Source of the DNA: Phytophthora hibernalis
Lineage: Eukaryota; Oomycota; Peronosporomycetes; Peronosporales; Peronosporaceae
Assembly: GCA_012656075.1 (NCBI GenBank)
Contig: JAAKBF010000159.1
Coordinates: 1,178,001-1,242,000, forward strand
Direction of reading: 5' to 3'
DNA: 64,000 bases
Part shown: positions 10,718 to 20,449 of the stretch, in pieces
Numbering within the stretch: position 1 is the stretch's first letter
Layout: the number at the start of each line of letters is the position of its first letter
The notes under the pieces: model-generated
What the model was told of the DNA's origin: nothing
The model's input: the letters and a program-made list of their open reading frames with translations, nothing else
The model's database searches: none
Program-made: the position numbers and the translations under genes

Positions 10718-11618
10718 GATAGAAAATGGTCGGTATGTGAGGCTTCGCCATGCATCTTAGATCATGCGGCTTATCGTGAAGGGTCGTGGAGACATTACAA
10801 CCAATGAGAGTGCGAACAAACGAAGATTCGTTGGAACCCGCAGCAGTCGCCTCCGTCGACACGTTATGAAAACGAACCTGAAAACCAGAACTTGGCGTTT
10901 TGCTTCGTTGCTTCTCGAGGTTTTTGGTAGAAGACGGTATACCGGTAAACCGTGTTCGCCATGAGATGTAAAATACCTGGTTAAATACAAAAATAGCGTT
11001 TCTCACAGTTAAATGCAGATTTTTAACCGTTAAATATTCGGGCAAATGAACTGAAATGGTGCAATCAATAAAGTCGGACTTTTGCGAATTTACAATGCTA
11101 CACAAAGTAAGAGATTGGCCGCCACTCTGCTGCAGCAGCCTAAGTTCTTGTGCGGACCGAGGCAAGGACTGCTCTTGAAGGTCAAGAACCATCCGCAGGT
11201 CACTGTGCAGTTCAAGTTAAAGGCGAATGCGTTTCAGTCGGAGGAGATATCAGCCCTTAATGCTAATCAAGATGCGCGAGGAAGCGAAGGCTTCATGATG
11301 CGGCACGCATAAAGCGGGCAGATGAAGGCTATGGAGATAGTGAGCGCGGACAACGCTGCACGGTAAACGTGTTGCGTGTGCAGCTTGCGACATGGCCTCC
11401 TTTCAGAAGAGTCCACTTGTCTTGCTTGAAGTGGCCGCTTGGAGGTCTGAAGAAGCTCATAATTACAGTAACCGATCGTCTGGAAATATTTAACGCGTAT
11501 TTAACGTTTTTAGGACTTTAAATGAATTTAACGCTATTTCAGTATTTTACTATTTACAACTTTAGATCTCATGGCAGCTACCCATCCTATCTATAGATGA
11601 TCTCATGGATGTTTATCG

Positions 11619-11680
11619 CCAGACTCCACAACGAAGGAGGCCAGACTCCACAACGAAGGAGGTCAGACTCCACAACGAAC
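11619..11680 (+). repeat. 22-bp tandem repeat, 2.8 copies
   Basis: Two identical units CCAGACTCCACAACGAAGGAGG (11619-11640 and 11641-11662), described here as CCAGACTCCACAAC plus GAAGGAGG, are followed by a partial third (TCAGACTCCACAACGAAC, 11663-11680). The third unit forms the outer end of the 58-bp inverted repeat of the inner element. Confidence 0.8.
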
Positions 11681-12707
11681 AAAAATCGTTTGATTGGCTA
11701 AAATAAGCTCTGGCATTGACTTCATGGTGAACGGCGAGTGCGAGATGCTAACGAGAACGATGTGCCATTAGCTACAGCGCGAAGGCGTCGCTATGATGAT
11801 CACGGAAAAAGAAGATCACGTTTAGATGGGCAAATTTTCGTGGTGCATGGCATGCTCCAATTCTAGCTCACGGCGCAACACATCACCCCGCATGGCCGCA
11901 CACTTTGCTTCAAACCCAGTCACTTTCTCACGCAAAGATTAAACTCAGCGAGTTGTATATCGACCTGAGACTGGCGTGAGCGCAGTTAACTGGCATGCGG
12001 TTCATCTCATTCTGGAGATTCTGGTTCTGGTTCTTGGCTTCTCCGTCACGAGAACTCTCGTCAGCCTTTGCGGCGTTTGAATCCCCGCCAACTCACCTCG
12101 TAGTCGGGTTTGTCAGCTACAAGCTCATTCATTTAGTTGAGTGGGAGTCAAGGACACAACACTCGACCAAGAACACACCATCAACGCATTGGCAGCGAAG
12201 CGGCTTGAATGCCGTCTGAATCTCCCACCCCACGCCGGCTTTCGTCCGCGTCAACGAACACAATCTAAGCAGCAATGGGGACAAATTGCAGGTCCGCTAT
12301 CACGCTCGCAGTTGACAACGCCGCTGCAAGATGCACTTGATGGCAATAGTATCACCTTTGTGTTGATGGTTCTGAGTCCGGGTGACATGGCATGCTCAGC
12401 AGCTACGTTACAGCTCGGCAAAATGCTTTCCTCGTGTGTGCACGTTTCCCGTAGTGAACAACGACATGCTACGCGGCTTTCCCCAACGCCAGCACATGAT
12501 TCAAAGCCGCTTGCATCGGTATCTGCTACTTCAGCAATGAATAAAGAGCAGTGTAGATTCTGGTTTGTACCTGTAACACGCGTCGAGGTGACAGCCACAT
12601 TCGCGCAGGCCGCCGTGCAGTCACGTTTGGCAAGTGCGAGGCGCTAGCTTGAAGTCAATACCAGAGCTTATTTTAGCCAATCAAACGATTTTTGTTCGTT
12701 GTGGAGT
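11667..12707. mobile_element. Inner inverted-repeat element, 58-bp arms
   Basis: Bases 11667-11724 (starting ACTCCACAACGAACAAAA) reappear in reverse complement at 12650-12707 with one mismatch in 58. The 0.9 kb between holds open stretches (for example 12141-12647 on +, a 168-codon frame) but no recognised domain. The length and lack of a transposase fit a non-autonomous element. Its left arm grows out of a 22-bp tandem repeat. No clear target duplication was found. Confidence 0.6.
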
Positions 12708-12765
12708 ATGGCCTGCTTGAGATAAATAGATAGGATGGGTAGGTGCGAGAAGTAGGTCATAGGGG

Positions 12766-14321
12766 CAGGGGCTAATGGTAACCTCAAAACGGGGATGCGA
12801 ATATATTCAAAATGATATCCAGTCTGACGGATGATATTTAGAATATGCATAATATTTTCATTTGAAATCGAATATTGATATCTACTACTTGGCGAATATA
12901 TTCGAATATTTGATATTTCCAAAATGATTACGCAATAATCAGTTTCAACCAATCAAAACACGAAAAAGATTAGTGATCACTCGCTTTTAAATTAACAGAC
13001 CTGGTTGGTCGGCGGCACTAGGGCAACCGCAGAAGTTGGCTAAACACTGGGCAGCACTGACGATGCGATGCTCATTTACTCGTGCGCGATTTTCCTATAG
13101 CTGTGCACGGCAGTAGAAGCTCCTCCGGGTGTATCCTCAGCCCGCCATCCAAATATATAAACCTTTCCATAACTCGTACTTACTGCGAAGTATGCAGTAT
13201 GCTATTACTCGTAATATTCACGTGGAATATGCATAATAAATGTAGGGGTATGCATAATATCCGAGACAGATATTTTTGCATAATATATGCAGGAGAGTAT
13301 GCATAATATCCGACACAGATATTTACTACATGTAGGCCCACCAACATAATTGGCATACTACGCAATCGACGGCCAAGGGCATCCGCACCATCGACTACTC
13401 CAGCTGGCCCCAGCACAACAACGTGCTACACATGAGGCGACGACAATGATGTCAGGTCACACCATTAGACGAGACCTTGAGCAAGAGTACCCTGGGAATT
13501 TGTTCACCGACGGACTTGTCAGCACCCGAAGCTTGAACACAGAGGTCAGTGGCCGGTAGAGCGGGTCGAACTGTCCAAGTAGAACGAGTAGCCACGAAAC
13601 CCACGCCGTACTTCTTGAGCGCTTGAAGACCTTGGGCAATGCAGCCTCGGTTGTGACCGTCGTGAAGGCGATGATGAGCAGGTCCTCCGTGACCACTAGG
13701 AACTCCACGGGACAATGCTGTGAGGTCGCCACGACTTGCAGGGTGAAGAGCTACGCACAGAAGATGAGCCCTTTACCAGCGCATATAGGGCAGTACGGTA
13801 TGCATAATATATGCACGTGCATCAGCATAATATATGATACAGATATTTACAAGACATGCATTCATAATATTCTATTCAGGTAGTACATTTGACTGAGTGT
13901 CCCTCGGGAATATAGCCACAGTGCGGAGCCTTGCGCTAGCGAAGCTTCGTGTCCGGATGGAGTACACTGCGTCACGCACATAGGGTGAGGTTGGAGGAAT
14001 TAGTCCGCTTCAGTCGTGCAGCCGCACATACTCATGGGTACATGAAACGATATAATACCTCGCCGTCATTGAGCAGCAGCGCTGTTGTCGGATAGATCGA
14101 ATATGCATGAGCAAGCTGCAGCTCGCCTTCACACATGATGGGGCTACCTTTCAGAATATCACTTTATATCATTTTTATATCTGATATTTTGAAAAATCCT
14201 CGATGATATTTAAATATTATGGTACTCTTTTGCATTTTGAAAGAATATAGATATTTTTGCCCAAAATAGTACTACCAATACCCGAAAATATTATGCATAT
14301 TTGAATTACCATTAGCCCCTG
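12766..14321. mobile_element. Non-autonomous hAT-like element with 8-bp target duplication
   Basis: The ends are perfect 16-bp inverted repeats: CAGGGGCTAATGGTAA at 12766-12781 and its reverse complement at 14306-14321. The flanks are CATAGGGG (12758-12765) and CATAGGGC (14322-14329), an 8-bp duplication with one difference. CAGGG ends plus an 8-bp duplication are the hallmark of hAT transposons. Removing the element rejoins the right arm of the 63-bp outer repeat exactly, which confirms the borders. The interior is AT-rich with recurring TATGCATAATAT words (13200-13330, 13800-13880) and no transposase. It is 1556 bp, so it depends on a full-length hAT elsewhere. Confidence 0.75.
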
Positions 14322-15093
14322 CATAGGGCTGCTCATTCTCGAATTTCCATCGCAGCATGAGTCATGCGCTACTGGGAAACTACGCCTTCTGTAAGTTCAC
14401 TGGTGCGGAAACTAAATGTTGTCAAAGCTCAAGAATGATTCGTAGCCATCGGAACAAGCAAGTCAAACCCATCGGATCATTTTCTGAGATGCTGGTGGAT
14501 GTGCAAGCCCCCGTGCCACGCTTAGATGGACTCATGAAAATACACGCCGTACTCACCATACCTCTCTTTCACCCAATCAGTCAAGTTACCCAGCTTCTCA
14601 TGATGAGAAGTTCTCATCCTGGATGGATGAGTCATCCATTCATGATGAAGCCGTTCGTACCATCCCCTATAACAGTGTTCAAGTTGATCTGAACTTGATT
14701 CATTACCAGTGCATTGGTTCAGGACCGAATAATCCTAAAGTCCTCGTATCGAGTTGTCTTGAAAGCAAAACACACAGACAAATTTGACAAAGATGGCGTT
14801 TCCTTGTATCAAGGATGCCATTGTCTCGGTAACCTCGTTCATGATCAAAGAAGCATGAAATCAAGCGTCGAAATCAATCTGTTGGAAGCATGAACGGAAA
14901 TGCTACCGAAGTTGAGCGAGCTCCTGAGAGCGGCGCTGACGCGAACTCCATCGACTCCAGGGGTTGGTCTCTTCTACTTATCGCGGCCGAACTTGGCAAC
15001 GACGACATCGTGCCGGTCTTACTGAGTCACAACTCTAATATCAACGAGAAAACACTCCGGTTCTACAGCGTTGAAAGTGAGGGGCACATCGCC

Positions 15094-18000
15094 GGGAATA
15101 ATATTAATTCCTGTCGTTCAGGTACTGAACGCCTGTTGCACATCGTAACTACTGAATTTCTGTTGCGTGTCATGGAATATCTGTTGCGAACCCAAGACAA
15201 CAGAAATTCAATACTGATTAGCAGCAACAGATTATTCAGAGCTACGACTATGACTTCCTGTTAAGAATGAGATAGAGAATTTAAATGGGTATGTATTGTT
15301 ATAAAGTCATGGTATCCATGGTACTGCGCCAGCGCCTAGTCGACCTCCATGTCATGAGCTCGACGTATCGCGTGCACCATCTCTTCAGCTTTGTATTGCA
15401 CGCTTCCTCCATCCACGAATGTAGCCGTCCAAATGTAGACGCCTTCATGAGGGCACAGATGAACACCAGCAACCTGGCCCACTCTGCGGTCTAGGATAGT
15501 TTCGTCTCCGTCATTGACCTCAAACTCCTGCATTACTGGCCACTTCATAGGTCTCCCAGGCGACTTCGTAAAAGGCCAATAAGCCGGTCAATGTCGTAAG
15601 CGTCTGAAGCAAAGTCTCGCTGCAGACTCCTGTGATTGCCCGAGGTCGCCCACGTTGACCACGCATAGGAATTGAAGCCATGACACGATCAATATTTATT
15701 TTCTCCAGAAGATGCAGCGCAGCGACGATATGCGAGCAAACCCGACCTGAGGGTTTGAAACTCTTGCATGTACAGCTCAACGCGCTACGAACTAACCGGA
15801 TCTACATATTATATAACTCTCCTTTGAAACAGCTCATGTTTAGTTTTTATTTTCAGTCGCGTGATACCTCTGTTAGCTGCCATTTTGATTGATGTGGAAA
15901 CTCTTCCATTTCCCGTAGGGCCCTATCATTCAGAACGACTTGATGAGGCGACAAAAATATGAATTGAACATCCTGTATCGGTTCATCATCGCCAAGCCAG
16001 CCTCGTAAAGACTTCTGGAACCTACCACACCGCCACAAAAATAGATTAAAAACTACAAACCAAAACCAACCACGATAAGGCTGTCGGACACTACCTTTCG
16101 GTCCTTTCGGCGGATACAAGTGAGCCAGCAAGGTTCTGTGGTTGAACCATAGCCTTTGTGCTGTTGAAAAAATTCGAGCCGGGCGTGAAGATGCTCTCGC
16201 GTTAACAATGCGATGATTCCGAGGGTCGATCAGGAATGTTTTTGTCTTGACGACTGCATCAACAGGAAGCGGGCCTACATCGAGTAGAATGTACATTTGT
16301 TAATGTTACTCTGCAGAGTACTAAACACAACCGAAGTAACATACCTTCAGCATAATGAGCTTGGGAGCCAGCCGATAAGTTCGTGGCATCGTACAACAAA
16401 ACCCGGGGCAACACCGAGTTTAAAATAGAGACTGTTGGTGCCTTTATGTAGTCAGTAACAATTACCTTGATGACTCGGTGGTGGCTCTCAATGAGTTGCT
16501 GGGTTGGTAAAAACACCGGAACTGACGAACTTCCGACACTCCATCGCTCCCACCGCGGAGTCAAATACACCGATTGTTGCCATTTAGCAATATCTCCTTC
16601 GCCCTCCGAAGTCCATGCCGTAACAAATCGTTTGGCCAGAGCCCGAAATTGACGGAGCGTATGTGATGTATGCAATAAGCGCAAATGTGGTTGGACAACT
16701 TCCTTCACAAAATCTTTTCTGCTGGTCAGTTTTGTCTGTTTGCGTGCTTGCCTGAGCAAATGCTCCCAGCACGTAAGTACTTCTACGCTAGGCCACACAA
16801 TGGCTAGCGCAGACGCAATTGCATCTGAATGGTCGATGCTAGCACTACGCACCGAGACATCTACGCCGTAAAAGAGAGGCATACTTGACTAATGCGTTAA
16901 ACATCATCTCGTACGCGTACGTGCACTCCGTTCTCACGAACATGAACAACCAAGGGCGAAATCGCTGCACAAATCCAGAACTTGACGTTTCGACTGAGAT
17001 TCCTCCACAATCGACTAGCGTCCATCCTCCAAAGTGCAAGCGATAAGTACCATCCGTCGACATCACTAAGTCGGGGCCTTGATCCTGAACCGCTTGACGA
17101 ATATTCCTAAAAAGCGCTCTTGTGATGACAATTAGGCCCATTGATTCAACCACTTTGTCGCCATCAGTCGAGGTATGCTCAAATTCATCGAGGATAATCA
17201 TCGCATTCATCTCAGCCATATTCGATTCATCAACGCTGCAAAACTTCTCAGCATCTTGACACATTTTCTGCGCCGTCCAATTCTGCAAAGTCACGAATTT
17301 GTTGATTTCCCAACCGCCAGCATCCTTCTTTTCAGATAGGCCTTGCGGTTCTCCATCTTTGACGATGGGTACGTGGGCAAGCATCTGCGGCTCTCGCATG
17401 TACTTAAACAACAGCATATTCCGCACACGACCTGCAGCCATCCCTAGTTTCAGCAAAGCATCAATCTCCGGCTTCAACACCGATGAAATACCGCGTTCAG
17501 GTGGTTGCATTTTTGGCCCGCAGTGCTTGCCACGCTGAAGAAGCTGGTAGCGAAAAGTTGTTTCATCTGCTCGATGCGTGGCAAGTTTAAGTTGATGATG
17601 ACAGCCAACATGGGAACGACACTGATATACCTTCCCCAGGACAAATGCGGACAAGTATCTAGTCTGATAGGTGTAGACAAAGTTGTTAAAACCACGCAGT
17701 GCTTGTTCGGCTTGATCCCACGAATCATAGAACGCAATGCTGTTGTAGGTAGACGTAGACGTCGGAACAAACTCATTTGGCTGGGAAACCGCTTCTGAAT
17801 CACTGCCAAAGTCAAGAGAGCTCTCGCTGCCGTGAGCTCCTACCGCATCCACTGCATCCACTGTGTTGGCGACGTTCTCTTCACTACTAGAGGGTTCGTT
17901 CGAGTTGTTTCCGTTAATTTCGATGTCGCTTTCCTCGGTGTCCTCAACACAAGAGCTTCTGAAACTACTCGACGACTTTGGGGTGTGAAGCATAGACCAC

Positions 18001-18307
18001 CTTACTACGCCCAGTATATATAGCACTACTGCAATATACCAGAATAAAGTTCTAATTAAGTCGACCGGTCGAGTTAATGTGCACCAGAGTAGAGGTTCAT
18101 ATTAAGTCGACTGGTCGAGTTAATGTGCACCCTCTTGAATCAGAGTTCATACACTTAAATATCTGTCGTCGATTTTCAGCACTGACTTTCTGTTGTGATA
18201 GACCTTCAAATCATGGCAACAGGTTTTCTCATTCATGCAACAGAAGTTCAGTAGAAATGATAGGCAACAGGCATTCAGTATCTGAGCAACAGATATTAAT
18301 TAGTACC
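15094..18307 (-). mobile_element. Mutator-like element (MULE), 3214 bp
   Basis: The target duplication CACATCGCC is exact at 15085-15093 and 18308-18316; 9 bp is the usual MULE length. Terminal inverted repeats of about 46 bp are visible: the left end GGGAATAATATTAATTCC continues to GAACGCCTGTTGC, and the right end read in reverse is GGTACTAATTAATATC continuing to GAATGCCTGTTGC. Sub-terminal words of the CTGTTGC type recur several times within 250 bp of each end. Inside, on the minus strand, is a MULE-type transposase with a SWIM zinc finger. The element sits inside an ankyrin gene. Confidence 0.88.
15336..17993 (-). CDS. MULE transposase with SWIM zinc finger, two introns, frame-damaged
   Basis: The start at 17993 (MLHTPKSSSS) precedes an acidic Ser-rich head. 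An N-terminal DNA-binding-like part (YQCRSHVGCHHQLKL, then RGKHCGP) comes next, followed by the catalytic-type block STDGTYRLHFGGWTLVDCGG and the DDE-region text DVSVRSASIDHSDAIASALA. A SWIM finger follows (SCTCKSFKPSGRVCSHIV, CxC...CxH), then a C-terminal Tudor/chromo-like block (YIWTATFVDGGSVQYKAEEM). Two introns with GT-AG ends are supported because removal keeps the protein continuous: 16275-16344 (70 bp) and 15802-15867 (66 bp). Frame changes near 16865-16880 and 15530-15545 need an added rather than a missing base, so the gene is probably dead. It would excise or insert its own element. Confidence 0.8.
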
Positions 18308-18395
18308 CACATCGCCGTCGTTCAAATACTGCTGGATCTGGCGCAGGCATCAATATACCTGCAGGTGACAGCTACGCGCCGTTGACAATCGCCAC

Positions 18396-18485
18396 GGCTA
18401 ACGGCCATGCAGGCGTGGTAAAACTTCTTGTGAAGTACAAGGCTAACGGCCATGCAGGCGTGGTAAAACTTCTTGTGAAGTACAA
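18396..18485 (+). repeat. Exact 45-bp tandem duplication in an ankyrin pseudogene
   Basis: Two identical 45-bp units (18396-18440 and 18441-18485) start with GGCTAACGGCCATGCAGGCG. They duplicate 15 residues (ANGHAGVVKLLVKYK) in frame. The lack of any difference suggests a recent slip. Confidence 0.9.
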
Positions 18486-19049
18486 GGCCAACCTCGATAT
18501 GCAACTGTGGTGAGGCAGTACTGCTCTCAAAATCGCGTGCAGCTTCGGAGCAGTGAATATTGCGACCACGCTTCTAAATGCTGGAGCGTCGGCAAACTTG
18601 GCGGACTCCGAAGGTCGGAGCCCACTGCTGAGTGCAGCGATAAGCGGTCATTACGAAATTTGTTGTCTTCTGCTGGAACACAACGCCAACATCAACGTCA
18701 ATGCTAAAGGACCTGGACAGGCAACAGCTCTGCGGATTGCAGCTGAAACGGGTCACGTCAAAATGGTGCGAGCACTGGTCTACGGCGGTGCATCGATCAA
18801 CGAGCCCAGTGGACACCTCTCATCATCGCGGCCAAAATGGGTTGGTGAATGAGGGTGTTGACCTTGACTGGCAATCCGACAACCTACCTGCCTACATCAT
18901 TTCCAAATTCTGCTGGGGAGTCATGTCAACCGCCGACAGAGTTTGAGTGTACTTCTTCAACAACACCTTATCCCGCCGAGCAGAGTCTGTTGCCGATGCT
19001 GCTTCAACCGTAGGATCTCTCATTGATGCGGGCCGTCGCTCGAGAATGA

Positions 19050-19210
19050 TGAGGGTACCCGCTGAAATACGCCATCGATAGCACCGTCCAGCTGCAATAG
19101 TCCTCCATATCTACGTTTGCATCAGCGTCCAAGAGGATACGATACGATTCTTGGCGATTGTACATTGCAGCCATCAAGAGGGCCGAGGCAGGGTTGTAAG
19201 CTTTGCGTTG
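19050..19210 (-). pseudogene. Ankyrin-repeat fragment on the minus strand
   Basis: The minus strand reads NPASALLMAAMYNRQESYRI then LLDADANVDMEDYCSWTVLS, an ankyrin repeat. It runs opposite to the ankyrin pseudogene ending near 18850, so it is a separate copy or an inverted duplicate. No start, and stops on both sides. The DNA from 18860 to 19050 and from 19210 to 19560 shows no other recognised coding block. Confidence 0.6.
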
Positions 19211-19570
19211 AAATAGCAGTCACTGTTGTCCTCAGTGCCAACCCAAATCGTAGAGCTCACAAAAAATAGCAACTCTGCTGGGTCAAACTCGAGAATTCCT
19301 CAATCGCTCACTCCCAGTGCTGTTTGTACTGTATCGTACTTGGAATCCATGCTCCAAAGTCTCAATTTGGCAACCCCAGCTCAAGATAAACCACTTTTGC
19401 GAGTCAAGAGCGACAATTATTGCCAAGACTGCTGCCTTGATCGTCTTATGGCTCTGGTGTAAAGTATTTCCCCATACCCAAGTGTGTCATCAACTTTGAA
19501 TCGAGCAAGATGCAAAACAATATCCGTTCATATTTTTGGTTCCCAGTCACTGCTCTCTTCCCTCTTCGTC

Positions 19571-20449
19571 TTACTTTGGTAGGAATGGCTTGGCCTCTCC
19601 TCCGTGGAGCATGAAGTGATTGTTCTCGGCGTAGAAGACGTAGTGCTGCAGGATAAACACCACGTCCACGATAATGCTCACAAACCCCAGCGAGAACTTG
19701 ACGGGGTCTCCCGTCATGGCCGTCCAGTCGTTCGTGGCCGCTGCGTCCAGCACCTGCTGCCCAATGGACAGAAGTCCTCCCGCAACGTCCAGCAGCACGT
19801 TCCAGATGGTCCAGCCGACCGTGGACTTGCGCTGGTAGTTGAGCGCGATCTGCGGGAGACACTTGACCAGCGTCGTCATGAGTTTCACGTAGCTCAGCAA
19901 GTAGAGAAAATTGAGTGTGTTCATGACCGAGTCCTCCTTGTTGCCAGTAAAGACCACGGCAAGACCGAAGAGCACCGCAGCAATAACCGTCCCGCCCGTC
20001 CACAGGATGGTAGGCTTGCTGACCGTCTGGCCGCCTCGAGGGTAGATTGCGCACTGGAAGAGCGACACGGCTACCAGCAGCGCCGCGTGCAGCGAGAAGA
20101 AGACGTCGTTGAGCTCCACGGCATTGCGGTGGCCGTCGTGGCGTCTCATGTACTGCTGCTGGACGCTCTCGCTGTAGTAGAAGGCGACGTTGAAGATGGA
20201 GTAGCACGTGAAGCCCAGCATGTTGAGCACTGTATAGTCCAGCGACAGCCCCACGACGCTGCGTCGCTGGCGGTTGAGGAACACTTGCGGGTAGAAGCTC
20301 ACGCTCCAGCAGAAGAAGTAGATCCAGCCGATGATGCTGGACACGCGGTTCCAGGGCTTGGGGATGTGCGCGTTGGCGTCCAACGAGAGTCCGAAGAGCA
20401 GGCCCAAGAGAAGGATGAGGACGGACACCACAGCGGCGCGGCGGGTCAC
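19571..20449 (-). CDS. CTNS: Cystinosin-family (PQ-loop) lysosomal cystine transporter
   Basis: An intact 292-residue membrane protein with seven predicted hydrophobic segments and two PQ loops: FYPQVFLNRQRRSVVGLSLD (PQ at 54-55, Asp71) and CLPQIALNYQRKSTVGWTIW (PQ at 199-200, Asp221). The Asp residues after each PQ loop match those needed for proton-coupled cystine export in the family. It lacks the long glycosylated N-terminal part of human cystinosin (292 versus 367 residues). It should export cystine from vacuoles or lysosomes with protons. Single exon; the start is the only in-frame ATG before the first helix. First well-preserved gene after the transposon-rich part. A related PQ-loop transporter is possible but less likely. 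Confidence 0.92.
   Translation of the reverse strand: MTRRAAVVSVLILLLGLLFGLSLDANAHIPKPWNRVSSIIGWIYFFCWSVSFYPQVFLNRQRRSVVGLSLDYTVLNMLGFTCYSIFNVAFYYSESVQQQYMRRHDGHRNAVELNDVFFSLHAALLVAVSLFQCAIYPRGGQTVSKPTILWTGGTVIAAVLFGLAVVFTGNKEDSVMNTLNFLYLLSYVKLMTTLVKCLPQIALNYQRKSTVGWTIWNVLLDVAGGLLSIGQQVLDAAATNDWTAMTGDPVKFSLGFVSIIVDVVFILQHYVFYAENNHFMLHGGEAKPFLPK

Larger units (their letters stand above)
9310..14357. mobile_element. Composite element bounded by a perfect 63-bp inverted repeat
   Basis: The 63 bases at 9310-9372 (starting TGCTGCGATGGAAATTCG) recur in reverse complement at the right end as two pieces, 14322-14357 and about 12731-12761, with no mismatch. The right arm is split by a later hAT-like insertion at 12766-14321. 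Between the arms lie a coiled-coil gene, a 47-bp palindrome, 22-bp tandem repeats and a second inverted-repeat element. No clear target duplication is visible outside the arms. A 30-base direct repeat (CTACCCATCCTA...CTCATGG at 9361-9390 and 11582-11611) suggests that the 2.2 kb carrying the coiled-coil gene was inserted or duplicated within the left arm. Element class unknown; no transposase was recognised. Confidence 0.65.
14890..18852 (+). pseudogene. Ankyrin-repeat gene broken by a MULE insertion and later mutations
   Basis: The left part (14890-15093) encodes ankyrin text: DANSIDSRGWSLLLIAAELG then IVPVLLSHNSNINE. The right part (from 18308) continues in the same frame once one copy of the 9-bp duplication is removed, giving the classic GHIAVVQILLD. 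Further repeats follow: ATANGHAGVVKLLVKY, VNIATTLLNAGASANLADSE, LLSAAISGHYEICCLLLEHN, LRIAAETGHVKMVRALVYGG. A small frameshift lies near 18335-18350, a stop (TGA) at 18511 interrupts MQLW*GSTALKIA, and 45 bp are duplicated at 18396-18485. A dead gene of the large oomycete ankyrin family. Its 3' end is unclear. Confidence 0.8.
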
